From Streptomyces sp. NBC_00154 (GTDB taxonomy: Bacteria; Actinomycetota; Actinomycetes; Streptomycetales; Streptomycetaceae): a stretch of DNA of 64,000 bases. Under the pieces are notes generated by a model. It did not search any database. It was not told where the DNA came from and saw only the letters and a list, made by a program, of their open reading frames with translations. The stretch lies in NCBI RefSeq assembly GCF_026342835.1, contig NZ_JAPEMI010000003.1:186001-250000 (forward strand), read 5' to 3'. This document shows, one piece after another, positions 1 to 8,454 of the stretch. Position 1 is the first letter of the stretch. Every line of letters starts with the position of its first letter. The translations under genes were made by a program, and so were the position numbers.

Positions 1-8
1 TGGTCAGC

Positions 9-443
9 GTGGTCGATCACCTACGCGGCGAGGAGGTGGGCCGCCGGGAGCTGAAATACGCCGTGGTGCACCTGCAGGCCGCCGTCGAGTGCCTGCTGAA
101 GTACCGGTTGGAGCTTGAGCACTGGAGCCTAGTGTTCAAGAGCCCCGGCGACGCAATGCGCAGCGACCTGGACGACGGCAGCCTGACCACCTGCACCGTA
201 GATCAGACGATCACTCGCCTCGTCAACCTTGCGGGCGTCACCATCAGCTTGAAGGAGGACAAGGACCCCAAGCAACTGGCCAGCCTCCGCCACCAGCTTC
301 AGCACTACGGCCGCCTGCACGACGCCAAGGTCAACCGGTACGTGATCGAAGCGAAGGCCGCAGACGTGTTGGAGTTCCTGATCCACTTCGTGGACTCCGA
401 GCTGTTGCCCCGCCTCGACCCCGCCGGACGGGGAGACGGCTGA
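9..443 (+). CDS. hypothetical protein, N-terminal part of a possibly frameshifted gene
   Basis: I do not recognise a named family. The 144-residue product is mostly helical, with a stretch around residues 20-50 containing EHWSLVF that resembles HEPN-like helical hypothetical proteins; this is only a resemblance. The GTG start is nine bases from the window edge, so the true start may lie outside. The frame stops at 443, but a neighbouring frame continues without a start codon (PDGETAESLARIREGLDEI...) into the zinc-ribbon ORF at 502. One protein with a single-base shift near 421-440 is therefore likely. Confidence 0.55.
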   Translation: MVDHLRGEEVGRRELKYAVVHLQAAVECLLKYRLELEHWSLVFKSPGDAMRSDLDDGSLTTCTVDQTITRLVNLAGVTISLKEDKDPKQLASLRHQLQHYGRLHDAKVNRYVIEAKAADVLEFLIHFVDSELLPRLDPAGRGDG

Positions 444-501
444 GTCTCTGGCACGTATCCGCGAAGGGCTCGACGAGATCCGCGGCTACGTCGCGGCGCG
501 G

Positions 502-921
502 ATGCGGCGGCTGCGCCCCGACCTCGACCCCGTGAAGTCCCGTACCGTCCAGTGCTGGAACTGCGACCAGTGCGCCTTGGTCGTCGGGGACGAGGAGGGT
601 GCCTACTGCTTGTACTGCCACTACCGACGCGGGCCCGACGACATCGCGCTGGCATACGCATACGAGGTCCTTGACCGCACCGAGTGGTCGGCGGTCCGCA
701 GCGAACTGGATCCGGTTTGGTGTCCAGCCTGCGACGTCGAGGCCTTGGTACGTGAGGTGCTCACTGCGGCCGCCCCGAGGAACCCGGTCGACCTGTGCTT
801 CCGCTGCGGCGAGACCTTCTCCGGGATGGAGGAGTGCGTCCGCTGCGGAAAGCCGTTCGCGCCGACGGACGGCGAATCCGTCTGCGACGGCTGCCTGCGT
901 GAAGCGATCGCCGCTGAATAG
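502..921 (+). CDS. zinc-ribbon hypothetical protein, likely C-terminal part of the preceding gene
   Basis: The product has several paired cysteines: CWNCDQC near the start, CLYC, CPAC, then CFRCG, CVRCG and CDGC near the C terminus. That is enough for two or more zinc ribbons. No partner or pathway can be inferred. No ribosome binding site precedes the ATG at 502, while the open frame extends back to about 424 with a plausible helical sequence. This supports a frameshifted fusion with the upstream ORF rather than an independent gene. Confidence 0.55.
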   Translation: MRRLRPDLDPVKSRTVQCWNCDQCALVVGDEEGAYCLYCHYRRGPDDIALAYAYEVLDRTEWSAVRSELDPVWCPACDVEALVREVLTAAAPRNPVDLCFRCGETFSGMEECVRCGKPFAPTDGESVCDGCLREAIAAE

Positions 922-957
922 CTAACGCCCTTCGCAGGAACCGCACGCGCCCCTTAA

Positions 958-1000
958 GGACTCCTAACACAATGAGCTACCGGGAATGACTGTCTGTCAG
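958..1000 (+). repeat. left terminal inverted repeat of the ArsR/MFS transposon
   Basis: These 43 bases match the reverse complement of 4331-4373 except at positions 23, 32, 33 and 40 of the repeat. They are preceded by the TAA target duplication. Confidence 0.9.
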
Positions 1001-1062
1001 CTTGTGTTTTCCTCGTATCGGTATCGGGCGGGGTGCGGGGGTGTGCGACGGCTTCTGGGGCG

Positions 1063-1880
1063 GTGAAGCGCAAGCCGTGGGAAGTCGAGGACGGGCTGTG
1101 GGAGCGGATTGAACCGCTGCTCCCGGTAGTGGAGCGGCGCTACCGCTACCCCGGTCGCAAACGGCTTGACCAGCGCAGAGCCATGTGCGGGATCCTGTTC
1201 GTGCGGTACACGGGGATCCGGTGGGAGTTCCTGCCGCACCGCAGGAGCTGGGCTTCGGCTCCGGGATGACCTGCTGGCGTCGGCTGCGCGACTGGAAGGA
1301 GGCTGGCGTGTGGCAGCAGTTGCACGAACTCCTGCTCGCCGAACTCCGAGCTGGCGACGCCTTGGACCTGTCCCGAGCCTCCGTCGACGGCTCCCATCTG
1401 CGGGCCCTGAAGGGCGGAGACGCCACTGGGCCCTCGCCAGTGGACCGGGGCAAGACGGGCAGCAAGCACCACGTCATTGTCGACGCCCACGGCATACCCC
1501 TGGCCGCCACCGTGACCGGTGGCAACCGCAACGACGTCACCCAACTCCTGCCCCTGATCCACGCCGTACCGCCCATCCGCGGCAAGCGCGGACGTCCCCG
1601 TCAGCGCCCCGACGTCCTCTACGCCGACCGCGGTTACGACCACAACATCTACCGTCGCCAGGTCCGTGAGCTGGGCATCCGCCCGCTCATCGCCCGGCGC
1701 GGCACCGAGCACGGAAGCGGCCTGGGCAAGAACCGCTGGGTCGTCGAAGCGGCCTTCGCACTTCTGCGCTGGTTTCGCCGGCTGCGTATCCGCTGGGAAA
1801 TCCGCGCCGACATCCACCAGGCCTTCCTCACCCTCGGCTGCGCAATCATCTGCTGGCGGCGCCTCAAAAAGCAGTGCTGA
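1063..1880 (+). CDS. IS5 family transposase, two overlapping frames (frameshift)
   Basis: This is the DDE transposase of the surrounding transposon. The first frame (GTG 1063 to 1269) encodes the N-terminal domain KPWEVEDGLWERIEPLLP. The second frame (open from 1185, stop 1880) carries the catalytic core, with SVDGSHLRA for the first Asp, VLYADRGYD for the second, and the glutamate in RWVVEAAFALLRWF. The switch lies between about 1235 and 1269 and needs a -1 shift, as in many IS5 elements that use programmed frameshifting. I see no classical A6/A7 slippery run, so a damaged single-frame gene is an alternative. Confidence 0.8.
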
Positions 1881-1889
1881 TCTGAGCCC

Positions 1890-2870
1890 TCAGCCCGAAC
1901 CGCCGATCAGTGCCTCGCCGAGCGGGGTGCGGCGGTAGAGCACCGACCGTCCGGACCGGGCGCGGACGAGCAGCCCCGCGCCTCGCAGGATGGCGAGGTG
2001 GTCTCCTACCGCGCCGGGTGCCATGGCGAGGCTTCGGGCGAGGTGGCTGGTACTGGCCGGGGCGTCCAGCGCCAACAGCAGCCGGGCTCGGGCCCGGCCG
2101 ACCAGAGCGGTCAGCGCGTCCGGTTGGGGGACGGTCTCCTGTTCGCCCCACAGGGCGGCGGTGCCGCGGGCAGGATAGACCAAGGTCCTGGGCCAGGGGT
2201 CTTCCAGGTGGGCGGCGATATTCCCGACGAAGACCGAAGGGATCAGCAGTAGCCCGTCGCCGGCGAGGCGGACTGTTCCGACTCGGGGGAAGAAGCCGAG
2301 CTCGATACCGCCGGCGCGCCAGGCGATGCTCGGGTGCAGGCTCTCGATGGTCGTGGCCCATCCGTGTTCGCCGATCACACCCACCCGGTGCACGACATCG
2401 CGCTCACAGATCGCGCGCAGTTGCGGCCAGTCCGTGGCGAGCAGCTCGTGCCACGCCTGGTCCATCGCCTCGGCGATCCTGGAGACGGCGTCCGTCGAGT
2501 CCAGCACTGCGCGTACGCGGGGATCACGGGCGGACGGGCCGGTCGCGGTGGCGGCGAATTCGTGGCGGGCCGCTTCCAGCGGTGTGGCCCGGATCATGGC
2601 CAGGTCGTCTACCCAGGTCTGGTTGAGGCCGCGCGGGGGCGGGGCGACGAAGTTCGGTCCGCCTTGCGGGGTGTGCAGGGCGAGGGCGGCGTTCAGTTCG
2701 GTCTCGCGGCGAAGCCGTTCAAAGGCCGGCATGAGCCGGGTGGCCCAAGCTCGCGGCAGCGGCCGGTTTTGGCCGGCGAGCGAGCGTAGCAGCAAGCAGA
2801 GGTCCATCGCGGGCGACAGTGCGAAGCGGCTGCGCAGCAGGTCCTCGACGGAGACTTCGAAGCGGAGCAC
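1890..2870 (-). CDS. ArsR-family transcriptional regulator (DUF5937-type)
   Basis: This 326-residue protein has a long N-terminal ligand or oligomerisation region and a C-terminal winged helix (about residues 250-315: STSHLARSLAMAPGAVGDHL followed by AGLLVRARSGRSVLYRRT). That layout is known for actinobacterial ArsR/SmtB regulators with an N-terminal DUF5937 domain. The start is GTG at 2870 with a GCAGG-like site upstream. It is divergent from the MFS gene and convergent with the transposase (9 bp gap). A palindrome lies between it and the transporter, so local repression of efflux is the likely role. No cysteine metal site typical of small ArsR proteins is visible, so the ligand is probably organic. 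Confidence 0.85.
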   Translation of the reverse strand: MLRFEVSVEDLLRSRFALSPAMDLCLLLRSLAGQNRPLPRAWATRLMPAFERLRRETELNAALALHTPQGGPNFVAPPPRGLNQTWVDDLAMIRATPLEAARHEFAATATGPSARDPRVRAVLDSTDAVSRIAEAMDQAWHELLATDWPQLRAICERDVVHRVGVIGEHGWATTIESLHPSIAWRAGGIELGFFPRVGTVRLAGDGLLLIPSVFVGNIAAHLEDPWPRTLVYPARGTAALWGEQETVPQPDALTALVGRARARLLLALDAPASTSHLARSLAMAPGAVGDHLAILRGAGLLVRARSGRSVLYRRTPLGEALIGGSG

Positions 2871-2900
2871 CCTGCCATGCTACCGCGGGACGTCTGTTTC

Positions 2901-2920
2901 GATTCGTCCAGCGACGAATC
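2901..2920. promoter_or_regulatory. candidate ArsR operator in divergent promoter
   Basis: The sequence gattcgt-N6-acgaatc is a perfect 7-bp inverted repeat. It is centred between the regulator start (2870) and the transporter start (2960), where an autoregulating repressor would bind. Confidence 0.6.
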
Positions 2921-2959
2921 ATTGGTGAGTGGCGTGGGCGCACGGCGAGGCTGAGCGTC

Positions 2960-4276
2960 ATGACCCCAACCGCCGAACCCGCGCAGGGCAACCACCGTGC
3001 CACCTACCGGGAGGTGCTGGCCGAGCCGCGATTCCGGCTGCTCTTTTCGACCCGCACCGTCGCGATCACTGCGGGCTCACTGCGGATCACCACGTTCTCG
3101 GTGCTGGTCTTCGCGGCCACCGGCTCCGCGCTGTTGAGCGCACTGGCCTTCGGCATCGGCTTTCTCCCGCAGTTGTTCGGCTCGCTGCTGCTGGGCTCAC
3201 TGGCCGACCAACTGCCGCCCCGTGCGCTCATCGCCGGCGGCTACGCCTTGGAGTGCGCCGCCGCCCTGCTGCTCGCTCTGGTGCGGATGCCGATCGCGGC
3301 AAGCCTCGGTGTCGTGGGGCTGGTCGCCCTCGCCACACCGGTGTTCAGCGGCGCGTCGAGTCGGCTGGTCGCGCAGTGGCTGGAGGGCGACGCCTATGTA
3401 CTGGGCCGTTCACTGAACAACATCGCCTCCTCCGGCGCGCAATTGTTCGGTCTGGCGCTGGGAGGTGCGGTCGTCGCGGTACTCGGCCCGCACCGGGCGC
3501 TCGCGGTAAGCGCCGCCCTCTACCTCTGCTGCGCGTTCGCTATCCGCATCCGGCTACCCCGGCTGCAGCTGGGAGAGTTCGGCGGCACACCCGGCAGCGC
3601 TCGGGGCGATGGCGGGGCCGTCCGGGCAAGCCTGCACGCTGCCGGCCTGCTGTTGCGCGGACGCACGGTGCGACGACTGATGCTGGCCCAGTGGCTACCG
3701 TCCGCGTTCGTAGCGGGCGCGGAAGGCCTGATCGTCGCCTATGCGGGAGGACGCCACTTCGCGCCCGGCTGGTACGCGGTGCTGATGGGCTGTCTGCCGA
3801 TCGGCATGCTTGTCGGCGACCTGCTGGTGGGCCGACTGCTACGGCCACCCACCCGGGAGCGACTGGTGATCCCGCTGATTGCGCTGATGGGACTGCCGCT
3901 GGTCGGCTTCGCCGCCGAGCCCGGAGTGGGCGTCTCGTCCTGTCTGCTGCTGCTCTGCGGCTTCGGATTCGCCTACGGTCTCGGCCTGCAAAGGCCGTTC
4001 CTGGACGCCCTGCCGCAGGATGGCCAGGGCCAGGCCTTCGGTCTGCTCGGCTCCGGCAACATGACGCTGCAGGGCGTCGGGCCGTCCTGCTTCGGCTCGG
4101 TGGCCGCAGGCATCGGAACAGGCGGCGCAATCGCCCTGGCAGGCGGCGCGGCGGCGCTTACCGCCGGCTGGATTCTCACCTGGCACCCGCCCACCTCCGC
4201 GGTCCCCGTCCCGAACTGCTCAACGGGATCAGAGAACGGCACCGAACAGCATGCGTGTAGTTCTCCTGCGCAGTAA
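2960..4276 (+). CDS. MFS transporter
   Basis: The 438-residue protein is rich in hydrophobic helices, consistent with about twelve membrane segments of a major facilitator permease. Near the N terminus, EPRFRLLFSTRTVAITAGSL is followed by several Gly/Ala/Leu helices, and a charged central loop (about residues 205-225) separates two halves. I chose ATG 2960 because the conserved YREVLAEPRFRLLF segment follows directly; the open frame extends back to 2819 with no sign of conserved sequence. Divergent from the ArsR regulator and probably controlled by it. Likely a drug or metabolite exporter; the substrate is unknown. Confidence 0.85.
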   Translation: MTPTAEPAQGNHRATYREVLAEPRFRLLFSTRTVAITAGSLRITTFSVLVFAATGSALLSALAFGIGFLPQLFGSLLLGSLADQLPPRALIAGGYALECAAALLLALVRMPIAASLGVVGLVALATPVFSGASSRLVAQWLEGDAYVLGRSLNNIASSGAQLFGLALGGAVVAVLGPHRALAVSAALYLCCAFAIRIRLPRLQLGEFGGTPGSARGDGGAVRASLHAAGLLLRGRTVRRLMLAQWLPSAFVAGAEGLIVAYAGGRHFAPGWYAVLMGCLPIGMLVGDLLVGRLLRPPTRERLVIPLIALMGLPLVGFAAEPGVGVSSCLLLLCGFGFAYGLGLQRPFLDALPQDGQGQAFGLLGSGNMTLQGVGPSCFGSVAAGIGTGGAIALAGGAAALTAGWILTWHPPTSAVPVPNCSTGSENGTEQHACSSPAQ

Positions 4277-4330
4277 CCGTCGCAGGTCGGGTCGGCCACG
4301 AGCCGTCACGCACCCCACCCCCACGTCTCT

Positions 4331-4373
4331 CTGGCAGACAACCATTCCCGATAGCTCATTGTGTTAGGAGTCC
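4331..4373 (-). repeat. right terminal inverted repeat of the ArsR/MFS transposon
   Basis: Reverse complement of 958-1000 with four mismatches in 43 bases. It is followed by the TAA target duplication. Confidence 0.9.
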
Positions 4374-4634
4374 TAAGCGGCCAGCTTCGTCCGTGAGCTT
4401 TAGGTCTGGCCCGCCTGAGCATCGAAGTTGGCCCGGTAGGCCGATCTTCGCGCATACTCCAGTTAGTCGGTACGCCGAAGCTTCCACCTCACGGTCCAGC
4501 TCCCGGTTCATCCTCCCCGCGCGCACTGCGGAGGGCGGATCGAGAGACGGAAGAGACGAAAGTGGTAGCTCATCCCGATGGCGTGGACAGATCACAGGTG
4601 GCAAGAACAACGGGGTGGAGGGGCCTCCCCCTGA

Positions 4635-5285
4635 GTGGTGGACACGCTGATACTGGATCTGTTTGATCCGGAGGAAGCGAGAAGACCGCCGATGGCGATG
4701 AAGGACTACTCGGACGAGTTCAAGGCCGATGCCGTGGCCCTGTACGAGTCCACACCCGGGGCGACCTACAAGAGCATCGCCGCTGACCTCGGCGTCAACC
4801 GGGCGACCCTGCGCGAGTGGGTGCTGCGGGACCGCGAACGCCGTGGCGTCACCGCCGCGGCTGCGAGGCCGGCCGCCCGACCAGGGGCGGCGGTAGCGTC
4901 CGCTGATCCGGACGAGCGGGTCCGGCAGCTGGAGACTCGGGTGGCGGACTTCGTCGCCGAGCAGACGGAGATCGGGGACCCCTCGTGTCTGAAGCTGTAC
5001 CGGGAGCGGTTGCCGACCCAGCGCGAGCATGCCCGGGAGATACGGGCGCTGCTGAAGGTCCGTCACTTCGATGACCTCGAGCTGGCGTTGCGCGAGTACA
5101 TCGCTGGCCGGGTGCGCCAGCCGCTGGCACCCCTGTGCACCTGCCCGGACGGAGGCGGCCCCATATCACGCCAGCGCAGCCGCCTTGCGCAGCAGCACCG
5201 ACCGCTCACGGACGTTGCGGCACAGTCGGGCGGCGAGCTCCAGCTCGACCTGTGCCTCAGCGGTCCGGCCGAGCCGGACAAGTAG
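4635..5285 (+). pseudogene. chimeric fragment: IS3 OrfA joined to Tn3 transposase N-domain
   Basis: From ATG 4692 the sequence is the helix-turn-helix OrfA of an IS3-type element (DYSDEFKADAVALYES, IAADLGVNRATLREWV). At about 4943 it passes in frame into the N-terminal domain of a Tn3-family transposase (VADFVAEQTEIGDPSCLKLY, REHAREIRALL), the same region found in the dead Tn3 gene near 49.1 kb. Beyond about 5115 the frame runs antisense to the sigma factor gene. Both source genes are truncated, so I treat it as a recombination scar. A typical IS3 left end (tggtggacacgctgatactg) lies at about 4636. Confidence 0.7.
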
Positions 5286-6497
5286 CTCGCCGCGCACGCT
5301 CGGGAGCAGGTACGACCCCGACAGGCGGCCGGAAGCGACCAGTTCATCCACAATAGACAGCGCCCGCTGTGGTCCATTCGCCATCGCGACAGCGACAGCC
5401 CGGTTGAGCTCGACCACGGGTGACGGAGCCACACGACCGAGCGCCTCATAAAGGAGCACGACACGCTCCCAGTCGGTCTCCGGAACCGAGGATGCCGACG
5501 CGTGGCAGGCGGCTATTGCTGCCTGCAGTCCGTACGGGCCAAGGCCGCGCCCGACAGCCGAGGCTCTGCCGATCGCGGCCAGACCGCGACGGATCGCCGA
5601 CCGGTCCCACAGGCGCCGGTCCTGATCCTCCAGGAGCACCGCCTCGCCATCGGGCCCGGTGCGTGCGGGAAAGCGCGCGGCCGTGAGCTCGAACAGGGCA
5701 AGCAGCCCGTGCACCTCCGGCTCATCGGGCAGCAAGGCGGCCAGCATCCGGGCCAGCCGGATCGCCTCGTACGCGAGATCGGGACGAAGCAGGTGGTCAC
5801 CGGTCGTCGCCGTCGAGCCTTCCGTGAAGATCACGTAGAGCACGCTCAGGAGACCGCCGAGCCGCTCGCGCCGTTCCTCGGCCGGCGGCAGCTCGAACGG
5901 CACTCCCGCCGCGGCGATCGTCTTCTTCGCCCGCGTGATCCGTGCCTGAACCGTCGACACGGGCACGAGGAATGCCCGGGCGATTTCCTCGCTCGCCAGG
6001 CCGCCGACCACGCGCAGCGTCAGGGCCACGCGGGCCTCCGGCGAGAGCACCGGGTGGCAGGCCACAAGCATCAGCGCGAGAACGTCGTCGTCGACCCGGT
6101 CGGGATCCCACGGCAGGTCGTCCGACCGGCCCCTCGGGGCTGCCGCGCCCGAGTTCGCCTCGCCCTCGGCTAGCTGGCCGGCGAGCATGGCGTACCGCTC
6201 GTCGAGTGCCGACCGTCGGCGGAAGCTGTCGATGGCGCGCCGCCGCGCGGTCACGAGCAGCCAGTTCACCGGGTTCGCCGGCTCACCGTCGCGCGCCCAG
6301 GTGACGAGCGCCTCCGCCACCGCCTCCTGCGCGACGTCCTCGGCGAGGTCGAAGTCCCCGGTGAAGCGGGCGAGCGCACCGATGATCCGTGCGGACTCGA
6401 TCCGCCAGACGGCCTCGACGGCCCGCCGCACCGATTCGGTGCTCAGCGGGCCGCCGGTGGCCGCAGGTGTCAGAGCTGGCCGGTCCGCTCGCGCCAC
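5166..6497 (-). CDS. ECF42-type RNA polymerase sigma factor
   Basis: The 443-residue protein has sigma region 2 (AVWRIESARIIGALARFTGD, LAEDVAQEAVAEALVTW) and region 4 (LTLRVVGGLASEEIARAFLV, STVQARITRAKKTI), then a long helical C-terminal extension of about 200 residues. That extension and a neighbouring YCII/DGPF gene define the ECF42 group, in which sigma activity is thought to depend on the extension rather than a membrane anti-sigma. The start is GTG 6497, with AAGGAG five bases upstream; it overlaps the end of the YCII gene by 28 bp, so translation is probably coupled. The stop at 5166 lies inside the antisense Tn3 chimera, so the last residues may be altered. Confidence 0.9.
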   Translation of the reverse strand: MARADRPALTPAATGGPLSTESVRRAVEAVWRIESARIIGALARFTGDFDLAEDVAQEAVAEALVTWARDGEPANPVNWLLVTARRRAIDSFRRRSALDERYAMLAGQLAEGEANSGAAAPRGRSDDLPWDPDRVDDDVLALMLVACHPVLSPEARVALTLRVVGGLASEEIARAFLVPVSTVQARITRAKKTIAAAGVPFELPPAEERRERLGGLLSVLYVIFTEGSTATTGDHLLRPDLAYEAIRLARMLAALLPDEPEVHGLLALFELTAARFPARTGPDGEAVLLEDQDRRLWDRSAIRRGLAAIGRASAVGRGLGPYGLQAAIAACHASASSVPETDWERVVLLYEALGRVAPSPVVELNRAVAVAMANGPQRALSIVDELVASGRLSGSYLLPSVRGELLVRLGRTAEAQVELELAARLCRNVRERSVLLRKAAALA

Positions 6498-6889
6498 GCC
6501 CGCTCCTTGATGATCCACTCGTTGTCCTGCGGGAACTCGTCGATGCCCGGCACGCGGCGGATCTCGCACTTCGAACCGGCAACCGCCGGGAGTCGCTTGG
6601 CCCACTCGACCGCCTCCTCCTTCGAAGCCACGTCGATCACGTAGAAGCCGCCGAACAGCTCCTTCGTCTCGCCGTACGGGCCGTCGGTGACCACTGGCGT
6701 CTCGCCGCTGAAGTCGAGCACCACGCCCTGGGCCGGGTCATCCAGGCCCTCGGCAGCGACGAGCACGCCGGCCCGGATCATCTCCTCATTGAAGCGACCC
6801 ACCGTCTCGAGCATCTGCTCGAAGGGCGTCTCCATCATCTTCGCAACGGATTCGTCCGTGCCTCGCATGATCAGCATGTACTTCGCCAT
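6470..6889 (-). CDS. YCII/DGPF-domain protein
   Basis: A 139-residue YCII-related protein (MAKYMLIMRGTDESV, DGPYGETKELFGGFYVIDV, GSKCEIRRVPGIDEF). DGPF proteins are the genomic partners of ECF42 sigma factors and resemble small dehydrogenase or lyase-like dimers. Their biochemical role is not settled. ATG 6889 has the ribosome binding site AAGGAG nine bases upstream. It is the first gene of a two-gene operon with the sigma factor, whose start overlaps its 3' end. Confidence 0.9.
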   Translation of the reverse strand: MAKYMLIMRGTDESVAKMMETPFEQMLETVGRFNEEMIRAGVLVAAEGLDDPAQGVVLDFSGETPVVTDGPYGETKELFGGFYVIDVASKEEAVEWAKRLPAVAGSKCEIRRVPGIDEFPQDNEWIIKERAWRERTGQL

Positions 6890-7296
6890 CTTCGAACTCC
6901 TTGATATCGGGTCGCCTCTGAACCCTCTCACTCCAAGGTCGAACGAGGCGGCAGCGGATCGACACGGCAGGAGAATACGGATCAATCTTTTTTTCATCCC
7001 CGACAAGGGGCTCAGCCCGTCGGTCCGGTCAGGCCGGGTGCACCGACCGGCCAGCCCGGTCCCGGACTGATTGGGATCGAGCCGCCGCAGCCACCCGACC
7101 AGACTCTTTCGCCACAATTGCCCCCTCTGTCCCCCCTTGCACGCGCGCAGCTTCTTCGGCAGGCCTGGAAACGCCGTCGTCAGGCACGCCTTGCGGCCGT
7201 CGGCGGTGGTGGCCCACCGCGGCCTACACCGGCCGTCGCGAATGTCATTCCGTTCCGCCCACCTACCTGTGGGGCTCGGGAAGTCGTCGCTGCAGG
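6890..7296. other. intergenic, no gene recognised
   Basis: Promoter region of the YCII/sigma operon, then about 300 bases without a convincing gene. A plus-strand frame at 7118-7309 (LARAQLLRQAWKRRRQARLA) may be the C-terminal remnant of a basic protein; I cannot assign it. Confidence 0.4.
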
Positions 7297-8383
7297 TCAA
7301 GCCGCATAGCGGTACTCGTTAATGGCGCCGCCGAGGATGCGGGTGCGCAGGAGTCTGCGGACTTCGAGGTCGTGCATGGTGATGGGGTGCTGGTCGGCGC
7401 CCGGAGGTAGTTGGTTGCGTGCTCGGTGGGGGCGGTGCTCGTTGTAGTGCCGCTCGTAGGCGGCCAGGACGTGCCGGGCGTGGGCCTCGTTCATGATGAG
7501 GACATGGTCAAGGGCCTCACGCCGGATGGTGCCGATCACCCGCTCACAGTGGGCGTTCATCCGAGGAGCTCGCGGTGCACTCTTGAGGATCTCCATCTCC
7601 TCGGCCTCGAAGACGGCGTCGAAGGACTGGCCGTACTTGCCGTCGCGGTCACGTAGGAGGAAGTGCAGGGGTTCCATGCGCGTGCAGAGGTCGGCGGTCA
7701 GGTTCCGCGCCTGTTGCACTGCCCACTCGCGGGTGGGGTGGGCGGTGATGCCGGCGATGTGTAGGCGCCGGGTGCCGTGTTCGAGGAACGCCATCGCGTA
7801 CAGGCGTCTGCCGAGGAGAGTGTCGATATGCAAGAAGTCGACGGCGATGATGCCCCGGGCCTGGTTCGTGAGGAACTCCCGCCAGGTCGGGCCGGCGCGG
7901 CGTGGGGCCGGGTCGATGCCCGCCGCGTGGAGGATCTTCCATACCGTGGATGCGGCAATGGGGTGTCCGAGTCGGGCCGGCTCGCCTTGGATCCGCCGGT
8001 GCCCCCACTGTGCGTTCTCTCGAGCGAGCTGCAGGATCAGCTTCTTGAGCGCTGCCTTGGTCGGCGGCCGTCCGGTGCGGGCGCGCCGGGCGCTGTAGTC
8101 CCACTTAGCCGCGATGAACCTGCGATGCCAGGCCAACAGGGTCCCGGGAGTAACCGCGAAGACCTCGTACCAGCGGCGACGGGGTATCAGGCTGGAGAGT
8201 ACAGCCAACCAGAACCGGTCCGCTGGCTCGTAACGGACCGGGCGGGCGAGCTGACAGCGCAGCACCACATTCTCATGCCGGAGGACGAGCAACTCGGCTT
8301 CCTTATCGGTGTCGCGGCGCAGCAGCACCCCGGGGGACGGACAGCAGTCTGCGGGCCACCTTGTACAGCATCGAGATGATCAC
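7297..8383 (-). pseudogene. integrase-core DDE transposase, frameshifted near its start
   Basis: The main frame (GTG 8328 to 7297, 343 residues) carries an rve-type catalytic core: GIIAVDFLHIDTLLGRRLYA, FLLRDRDGKYGQSFD and the region around NAHCERVIGTIRREALDH supply D, D and E. The HTH part RRWYEVFAVTPGTLLAWHRR precedes it. Upstream, another frame from about 8383 or 8371 encodes MLYKVARRLLSVP, the expected N terminus. The two meet at a ccccggggg run at about 8329-8337, so a single-base change separates them. Related to IS3/IS481-type elements. No terminal repeats were found. Confidence 0.75.
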
Positions 8384-8454
8384 GCCGACATGGTCCCAGC
8401 CGAGAACGCTCTACCGTCCCGACCTGCGGCGATGACTTTACGAGCCCCGCAGGC

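Larger units (their letters stand above)
958..4373. mobile_element. IS5-type transposon carrying ArsR regulator and MFS transporter
   Basis: The two ends are near-perfect 43-bp inverted repeats (four mismatches), each beginning ggactcctaacacaatgagc. The flanking trinucleotide is TAA on both sides (955-957 and 4374-4376), a target duplication of the TNA type known for some IS5 groups. Inside are a two-frame transposase, a convergent regulator gene and a transporter gene. The boundaries enclose all three genes, so regulator and transporter are passengers rather than neighbours of a small IS. Whether the transposase can move the whole 3416-bp unit is inference. Confidence 0.85.

Noticed and set aside
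7118..7309. Basic plus-strand ORF upstream of the integrase-core transposase
   Set aside because: No ribosome binding site and no family; kept only as a note in the intergenic entry.
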